A program made the position numbers and the translations under genes. The notes under the pieces are model-generated. The model did no database searches, was not told the DNA's origin, and was given only the letters and a program-made list of their open reading frames with translations. A DNA stretch of 23,263 nucleotides from Streptomyces sp. NRRL F-6492 (GTDB lineage: Bacteria; Actinomycetota; Actinomycetes; Streptomycetales; Streptomycetaceae), in contig NZ_LGEG01000285.1 of the NCBI RefSeq assembly GCF_001280125.1, forward strand, positions 1 to 23,263, written 5' to 3'. Every line of letters begins with the position of its first letter. Position 1 is the stretch's first letter. Below are positions 18,307-23,263 of the stretch, piece after piece.

Positions 18307-19734
18307 TTACGTCAGGGGTTCTCCGATGTGGTGGACGCGGACCAGGTTGGTGGAGCCGGCGACGCCCGGTGGGGAGCCGGCGGTGATGACCACGATGTCG
18401 CCCTTGGCACAGCGGCCGATGCGGAGGAGTTCCTCGTCGACCTGGGCGACCATGGCGTCGGTGGAGTCGACGTGGGGGCCGAGGAAGGTCTCGACGCCCC
18501 AGGTGAGGTTGAGCTGGGAGCGGGTGGCGGGGTCGGGGGTGAAGGCGAGGAGGGGGATCGGGGAGCGGTAGCGGGAGAGGCGTTTGACGGTGTCGCCGGA
18601 CTGGGTGAAGGCGACGAGGAACTTGGCGCCGAGGAAGTCGCCCATCTCGGCGGCGGCGCGGGCGACGGCGCCGCCCTGGGTGCGGGGTTTGTTGCGTTCG
18701 GTCAGCGGGGGGAGGCCCTTGGCGAGGACGTCCTCCTCGGCGGCTTCGACGATGCGGCTCATGGTGCGGACCGTTTCGACGGGGAAGCGGCCGACGCTGG
18801 TCTCGCCGGAGAGCATGACGGCGTCGGTGCCGTCGATGACGGCGTTGGCGACGTCGGAGGCCTCGGCGCGGGTGGGCCGGGAGTTGTCGATCATGGAGTC
18901 GAGCATCTGGGTGGCGACGATGACCGGTTTGGCGTTGCGCTTGGCGAGTTTGACGGCGCGCTTCTGGACGATGGGGACCTGTTCCAGGGGCATTTCGACG
19001 CCGAGGTCGCCGCGGGCGACCATGATGCCGTCGAAGGCGGCGACGATCTCTTCGATGTTCTCGACGGCCTGGGGCTTCTCGATCTTGGCGATGACGGGGA
19101 GGCGGCGGCCCTCCTCGTCCATGACGCGGTGGACGTCCTCGATGTCGCGGGCGCTGCGGACGAAGGAGAGGGCGATGACGTCGGCGCCGGTGCGCAGGGC
19201 CCAGCGGAGGTCTTCGATGTCCTTGTCGGAGAGGGCGGGGACGGAGACGGCGACGCCGGGGAGGTTGAGGCCCTTGTGGTCGGAGACCATGCCGCCTTCG
19301 ACGACGCGGGTGCGGACGCGGGGTCCGTCGACGGCGGTGACTTCGAGGGTGACGCGGCCGTCGTCGACGAGGATGCGTTCGCCGGTGGTGACGTCGTCGG
19401 CGAGGCCGGGGTAGGTGGTGCCGCAGGTGTGGCGGTCGCCTTCGACGGGTTCGACGGTGATGGTGAATTCGTCGCCGCGTTCAAGGAGTACGGGGCCTTC
19501 GCGGAAGCGGCCGAGGCGGATCTTCGGGCCTTGAAGGTCGGCGAGGACGCCGACGCTGCGGCCGGTCTCGTCGGAGGCTTTGCGGACGCGCTGGTAGCGC
19601 TCCTCGTGCTCGGCGTAGGTGCCGTGGCTGAGGTTGAGGCGGGCGACGTCCATTCCGGCCTCGATCAATGCCTTGATCTGGTCGTATGTTTCGGTGGCGG
19701 GCCCAAGGGTGCAGACGATTTTCGCTCGGCGCAT
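18307..19734 (-). CDS. pyk: Pyruvate kinase
   Basis: A glycolytic enzyme of 475 aa converting phosphoenolpyruvate and ADP to pyruvate and ATP. It begins MRRAKIVCTLGPAT; active-site R32, N34 and S36 are in ARLNLSHG, the metal/substrate loop is in VIAKIEKPQAVENI and IMVARGDLGVEMP, and TQMLDSMI and DAVMLSGETSVG are present. The segment ADLQGPKIR has Leu67 and Lys71 where K+-dependent enzymes have Thr and Glu (rabbit 113 and 117), so it is predicted to be K+-independent. The C-terminal domain is complete. ATG 19734; ribosome site weak. The nearest promoter-region element is the palindrome 17 bp upstream. Streptomyces often carries two pyk paralogues; which this is cannot be told. Confidence 0.97.
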   Translation of the reverse strand: MRRAKIVCTLGPATETYDQIKALIEAGMDVARLNLSHGTYAEHEERYQRVRKASDETGRSVGVLADLQGPKIRLGRFREGPVLLERGDEFTITVEPVEGDRHTCGTTYPGLADDVTTGERILVDDGRVTLEVTAVDGPRVRTRVVEGGMVSDHKGLNLPGVAVSVPALSDKDIEDLRWALRTGADVIALSFVRSARDIEDVHRVMDEEGRRLPVIAKIEKPQAVENIEEIVAAFDGIMVARGDLGVEMPLEQVPIVQKRAVKLAKRNAKPVIVATQMLDSMIDNSRPTRAEASDVANAVIDGTDAVMLSGETSVGRFPVETVRTMSRIVEAAEEDVLAKGLPPLTERNKPRTQGGAVARAAAEMGDFLGAKFLVAFTQSGDTVKRLSRYRSPIPLLAFTPDPATRSQLNLTWGVETFLGPHVDSTDAMVAQVDEELLRIGRCAKGDIVVITAGSPPGVAGSTNLVRVHHIGEPLT

Positions 19735-19751
19735 GGGACGAGCCTAGGGCT

Positions 19752-19763
19752 TACCGGCCGGTA
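19752..19763. promoter_or_regulatory. 12-bp palindrome upstream of pyk
   Basis: TACCGGCCGGTA is a perfect palindrome, 17 bp before the pyk start codon, placed where a repressor could block transcription or where the pyk 5' leader begins. Operator role is inferred only. Confidence 0.4.
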
Positions 19764-19787
19764 GCGAATCCGCCTGTCATGACTACC

Positions 19788-19814
19788 CAACAACCTTTCC
19801 GTGAAAGGTTGTTG
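19788..19814. promoter_or_regulatory. 27-bp palindrome, 12-bp arms
   Basis: CAACAACCTTTC (19788-19799) and GAAAGGTTGTTG (19803-19814) are perfect inverted repeats around CGT. The A/T content is high for this genome. TTGACA begins within the right arm (19812-19817) but no -10 box follows at the right distance. It could be a regulator-binding site or an RNA hairpin. It is 54 bp upstream of the pyk start. Confidence 0.6.
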
Positions 19815-20006
19815 ACAAGACTTGAATCTGTGCGGCGGGGTGCTCCGATGAGCGTTTTTCGGCTCTTTTCCGGCGGCCCGACGGCGTCCGCACATCGAAC
19901 ACTTTTCCACTCCGTAACCCGCGGGGCCTGTTGCGGACGGTTCTCCTGGGCCAGAATCTACGCGCGTTGTGCACCTGAGCGACGCCACTGGACCAAGGAG
20001 AAGCAC

Positions 20007-21815
20007 ATGCCGTTGAACCGCCGGACGTTCCTGGAGGGCTCCGCCGCCGTCGGGGCCGGGGCCGCCCTCACCGCCGGGGCCGTCGCCCCCGCCGAGGCCC
20101 ACGGACCCGGGCACGGCCACCGTCCGAAGCCGGCCGTGCGGTACTCCTTCACCGTCATGGGGACGACCGACCTGCACGGCAACGTCTTCAACTGGGACTA
20201 CTTCACGGACAAGGAGTTCGACGACAAGGCGCACAACGACGTCGGCCTCGCCAAGATCTCCACGCTCGTCGAGCGGGTGCGGAAGGAGAAGGGGAGGCGC
20301 AACACCCTCCTCATCGACGCCGGTGACACCATCCAGGGCACCCAGCTGTCGTACTACTACGCCAAGGTCGACCCGATCACCGCGCGGCGCGGCCCGGTGC
20401 ACCCGATGGCGCAGGCGATGAACGCCATCGGCTACGACGCCGCCGCCCTCGGCAACCACGAGTTCAACTACGGCATCCCGGTGCTGCGGAAGTTCGAGGA
20501 GCAGTGCGACTTCCCGCTGCTCGGTGCCAACGCGCTCGACGCGAAGACGCTGCGGCCGGCGTTCGCCCCGTACAGCATGCACCGGCTGCGGACGCCGTGC
20601 GGGCGGGACGTGAGGGTGGCCGTGCTCGGGCTGACCAACCCGGGCATCGCGATCTGGGACAAGGCGAACGTCGGCGGGAAGATGGTCTTCCCGGGTCTGG
20701 AGGAGCAGGCCGCGAAGTGGGTGCCGAAGCTGCGCTCGATGGGCGCGGACGTGGTGGTCGTCTCGGCGCACTCCGGTTCCAGCGGGACGTCCTCGTACGG
20801 TGACCAGCTGCCGTACGTGGAGAACGCGGCCGGGCTCGTGGCCGAGCAGGTGCCGGGCATCGACGCGATCCTGGTCGGGCACGCGCACACCGAGATCCCG
20901 GAGTACCGGGTCGCGAACAAGGAGACGGGCGAGGAGGTCGTGCTCTCCGAGCCGCTGAAGTGGGGCCAGCGCCTCACCCTCTTCGACTTCGACCTGGTGT
21001 GGGAGCGGGGCCGCTGGACCGTCGAGAAGGTCGGCGCGCAGGTCCTGAACTCCAACACGGTGGAGGAGGACCGGAAGATCGTGCGGCTGCTCTCCGACGA
21101 GCACCGGAAGGTCGTCGCGTACGTCAACCAGGTCATCGGCACCTCCGTCGCGGCGATGACCACGGCGGACGCGCCGTGGAAGGACGAGCCGATCATCGAC
21201 CTGATCAACGTGGTGCAGGCGGAGACGGTGAAGGCGGCGCTGGCGGGCGGCGCGTACGCGGACCTGCCGGTGCTCTCGCAGGCCTCCTGCTTCTCCCGTA
21301 CGGCCCGGATTCCGGCCGGTCAGGTCACGATCAAGGACGCGGCGGGGCTGTATCCGTTCGAGAACACGCTCGAGGCGCGGCTGCTCACGGGTGCCCAGTT
21401 GAAGGACTACCTGGAGTTCTCGGCGCGGTACTACGTGCGGACTCCGGCGGGGGCTCCGGTGGACACGGCGAAGCTGACGAACGCGGACGGCACGCCGGAC
21501 TACAACTACGACGCGGTGTCGGGTCTGACGTACGAGATCGACATCGCGAAGCCGGCCGGGTCGCGGATCGTGGGCCTGGCCTTCGGCGGGAAGCCGCTGG
21601 ACCCGGCGGCGCGGTTCGTCCTCGCGGTGAACAACTACCGGGCGAGCGGCGGCGGCGCGTTCCCGCACGTGGCGAACGCGCAGCAGCTGTGGGCGAATTC
21701 GGACGAGATCCGCAACACGATCATCCAGTGGGTGCGGGCGAGGGGGACGGTCGACCCGGGGCAGTTCGCGTCGGTGGACTGGCGGCTGACCCGGGACGGC
21801 GTGCCGGTGTTCTGA
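20007..21815 (+). CDS. Tat-exported 5'-nucleotidase / metallophosphatase
   Basis: A predicted exported bifunctional metallophosphatase/5'-nucleotidase of 602 aa (UshA/CpdB group). The N-terminus is a twin-arginine signal (NRRTFLEG, 4-11) with an Ala-rich core ending AEA. Metal-binding motifs of the calcineurin-like domain are visible: D55 and H57 in TDLHGN, D107 in DAGDT, N150/H151 in GNHEFNYG, H255 in SAHSG and H292/H294 in GHAHTE. The C-terminal 5'-nucleotidase domain covers about 345-590, with NNYRASGGGAFPHV and an expected base-binding Phe/Tyr pair. ATG 20007 follows AAGGAG by 6 nt. It would release phosphate and nucleosides from external nucleotides; exact substrate (nucleotide, 2',3'-cyclic nucleotide) is undetermined. 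Convergent with the hydroxylase, 8 bp apart. Confidence 0.93.
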   Translation: MPLNRRTFLEGSAAVGAGAALTAGAVAPAEAHGPGHGHRPKPAVRYSFTVMGTTDLHGNVFNWDYFTDKEFDDKAHNDVGLAKISTLVERVRKEKGRRNTLLIDAGDTIQGTQLSYYYAKVDPITARRGPVHPMAQAMNAIGYDAAALGNHEFNYGIPVLRKFEEQCDFPLLGANALDAKTLRPAFAPYSMHRLRTPCGRDVRVAVLGLTNPGIAIWDKANVGGKMVFPGLEEQAAKWVPKLRSMGADVVVVSAHSGSSGTSSYGDQLPYVENAAGLVAEQVPGIDAILVGHAHTEIPEYRVANKETGEEVVLSEPLKWGQRLTLFDFDLVWERGRWTVEKVGAQVLNSNTVEEDRKIVRLLSDEHRKVVAYVNQVIGTSVAAMTTADAPWKDEPIIDLINVVQAETVKAALAGGAYADLPVLSQASCFSRTARIPAGQVTIKDAAGLYPFENTLEARLLTGAQLKDYLEFSARYYVRTPAGAPVDTAKLTNADGTPDYNYDAVSGLTYEIDIAKPAGSRIVGLAFGGKPLDPAARFVLAVNNYRASGGGAFPHVANAQQLWANSDEIRNTIIQWVRARGTVDPGQFASVDWRLTRDGVPVF

Positions 21816-21823
21816 CCCGTACG

Positions 21824-23263
21824 TCAGTGCTGGACGAGGGGCGTCAGCTTCCGGCCCTGGGCCGGAACGCCGGGCGCCTCTCGTGCTTCCAGGCCGAAGC
21901 TGGTGAAGGCGGTGCGGCGCGGGAGGGGGTAGGGCTCCTTGCCGGTGATCGCGTTGAGGATGGTGGCGCTGCGCCAGGCGGCGAGGCCGAGGTCGGGGGC
22001 GCCGACGCCGTGGGTGTGGCGTTCGGCGTTCTGGACGTGGACGGCGCCGGTGACGGAGGGGTCGAGGACGAGGCGGTAGTGCTCGTCGATCCGGGGGCGT
22101 CCGGCGGAGTCGTGGCGCACGTAGGGGTCGAGGCCGGTGAGCATGCGGTCGAGGGGGCGTTCGCGGTAGCCGGTGGCGAGGACGACGGCGTCGGTGGTGA
22201 GGCGGGTGCGGGCGGACTGCTGGACGTGTTCGAGGTGGAGTTCGACGCGGGTGGTGGCGACGCGGCCGGCGGTGCGGACGCGGACGCCGGGGGTGAGGAC
22301 GGCGTCGGGCCAGCCGCCGTGGAGGGTGCGGCGGTAGAGCTCGTCGTGGATGGCGGTGATGGTGGTGTCGTCGATGCCCTTGTGGAGCTGCCACTGGCGG
22401 GGGACGAGGCCGTCGCGGACCTGTTCGGGCAGGGCGTGGAAGTAGCGGGTGTAGTCGGGGGTGAAGTGCTCCAGGCCGAGTTTGGAGTACTCCATGGGGG
22501 CGAAGGCCTCGGTGCGGGTGAGCCAGTGGATGCCCTCGGCTCCGGCGGGGCGGGCGCGCAGGAGGTCGAGGAAGATCTCGGCGCCGGACTGGCCGGAGCC
22601 GATGACGGTGACGTGTCCGGCGGCGAGGAGGGTCTCGCGGTGGGTGAGGTAGTCGGCGGAGTGGACGACGGGGACGCCGGGGGCGTCGGCGAGGGGCTTG
22701 AGGGGGTCGGGGACGTACGGTTCGGTGCCGACGCCGAGGACGACGTTGCGGGTGTAGGCGCGGCCGAGGGCTTCCGCTTCGCCGTCGGGGTCGATCTGGG
22801 TGTAGTCGACCTCGAAGAGGCGGCGTTCGGGGTTCCAGCGGACGGAGTCGACCTGGTGGCCGAAGTGGAGGCCGGGGAGGCGTTCGCTGGCCCAGCGGCA
22901 GTAGGCGTCGTACTCGGCGCGCCGGATGTGGAACTTCTCGGCGAAGTAGAAGGGGAAGAGGCGTTCGCGGCTCTTCAGGTAGTTGAGGAAGGACCAGGGG
23001 CTGGCGGGGTCGGCGAGGGTGACGAGGTCGGCGAGGAAGGGGACTTGGAGGGTGGCGCCGTCGATGAGGAGTCCGGGGTGCCAGTGGAAGGCGGGGCGCT
23101 GTTCGTAGAAGGCGGTGGAGAGGCCGCCGGGGACGCCGTGGGCGAGGGCGGCGAGGGAGAGGTTGAAGGGGCCGATGCCGATGCCGACGAGGTCGTGGGG
23201 GCGGTCGGTGTCGGGGGTGTGCGGTGTGTTGTGGGGGTGCTGGGGCCGTTCGGTGTCCTGTTC
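21824..23263 (-). CDS. Lysine/ornithine N-hydroxylase (IucD/DesB/PvdA family), 5' end missing
   Basis: A flavin-dependent N-monooxygenase, 479 residues visible, truncated at its N-terminus by the window edge. The frame stays open to base 23263. A His/Pro/Asp-rich leader precedes the FAD motif VGIGIGPFNLSLAALA. Then come FHWHPGLLIDGATLQVPFL and FLNYLKSRERLFPFY, the NADPH motif VTVIGSGQSGAEIFLDLL, WLTRTEAFAPMEYSKLGLEHF and ATGYRERPLDRM. These match enzymes that hydroxylate the side-chain amine of lysine, ornithine or cadaverine in hydroxamate siderophores. DesB of desferrioxamine loci is the closest kind, but the expected desC/desD genes are not downstream: the next gene is the convergent nucleotidase. 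Partners, if any, lie to the right of the window. Confidence 0.9.
   Translation of the reverse strand, partial: EQDTERPQHPHNTPHTPDTDRPHDLVGIGIGPFNLSLAALAHGVPGGLSTAFYEQRPAFHWHPGLLIDGATLQVPFLADLVTLADPASPWSFLNYLKSRERLFPFYFAEKFHIRRAEYDAYCRWASERLPGLHFGHQVDSVRWNPERRLFEVDYTQIDPDGEAEALGRAYTRNVVLGVGTEPYVPDPLKPLADAPGVPVVHSADYLTHRETLLAAGHVTVIGSGQSGAEIFLDLLRARPAGAEGIHWLTRTEAFAPMEYSKLGLEHFTPDYTRYFHALPEQVRDGLVPRQWQLHKGIDDTTITAIHDELYRRTLHGGWPDAVLTPGVRVRTAGRVATTRVELHLEHVQQSARTRLTTDAVVLATGYRERPLDRMLTGLDPYVRHDSAGRPRIDEHYRLVLDPSVTGAVHVQNAERHTHGVGAPDLGLAAWRSATILNAITGKEPYPLPRRTAFTSFGLEAREAPGVPAQGRKLTPLVQH

Larger units (their letters stand above)
19735..20006. promoter_or_regulatory. Divergent regulatory region, pyk / 5'-nucleotidase
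   Basis: A 272-bp region with two perfect palindromes and a less G/C-rich middle (about 19780-19920). A weak promoter for the nucleotidase may be TTGCGG (19931-19936) and AGAATC (19953-19958), 16 nt apart. AAGGAG (19995-20000) is its ribosome-binding site. I did not find a convincing PHO box. Confidence 0.4.

Noticed and set aside
19686..20006. N-terminal extension of the 5'-nucleotidase from an upstream start
   Set aside because: It would cross the palindromic intergenic region and overlap pyk, and would bury the twin-arginine signal; AAGGAG sits just before ATG 20007.
19815..20006. Possible PHO box upstream of the nucleotidase
   Set aside because: No pair of 11-bp direct repeats resembling the streptomycete PHO consensus is visible.

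Overview
The window is high-GC actinobacterial DNA, almost certainly a Streptomyces chromosome. The support is very strong G/C bias at third codon positions, GTG/TTG starts, Ala/Arg-rich proteins, an actinobacterial-type PolA with a degenerate proofreading domain, a PdtaR-type ANTAR regulator, and a gene order (polA, MoCo oxidoreductase, hotdog thioesterase, liv operon, ANTAR regulator, tRNA, pyruvate kinase, 5'-nucleotidase) that matches, from memory, the core-chromosome order of streptomycetes. Most of the window is housekeeping DNA.

Layout. (1) 1-4315: a secreted lytic transglycosylase with Ig-like repeats (minus), a DUF4184 membrane protein (plus) and a secreted class-A beta-lactamase-like serine hydrolase (minus). 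The last two are convergent and overlap tail-to-tail by 278 bp through a short tandem-repeat tract read on both strands. (2) 4372-7252: polA (minus) with a very strong terminator and a leader containing a long imperfect palindrome that would bury its ribosome-binding site. (3) 7253-10177: an FdhF/YdeP-type molybdopterin oxidoreductase and a PaaI-like thioesterase (plus), closed by a 17-bp-stem terminator. (4) 10178-16533: a long leader followed by livKHMGF, a complete branched-chain amino-acid ABC importer, with a hairpin between livK and livH that probably sets a higher level for the binding protein, closed by a bidirectional terminator. (5) 16555-17214: pdtaR (minus). (6) 17327-18286: a tRNA-like gene with anticodon CAA but a short variable loop, followed by an HTH plus LAGLIDADG-type protein. 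This is the most unusual part of the window. (7) 18307-21815: pyk (minus) and a Tat-exported 5'-nucleotidase (plus), divergent around a 272-bp region with two perfect palindromes. (8) 21824-23263: most of a lysine/ornithine N-hydroxylase (minus), cut by the window edge.

How the genes work together. The liv genes are one transport operon: lipoprotein LivK captures the substrate, LivH/LivM form the channel, and LivG/LivF supply ATP hydrolysis. The other genes are functionally independent neighbours. The tRNA and LAGLIDADG pair looks like a tRNA-associated selfish or domesticated element inserted between conserved genes pdtaR and pyk. The hydroxylase at the right edge suggests that a hydroxamate siderophore locus may begin beyond the window.
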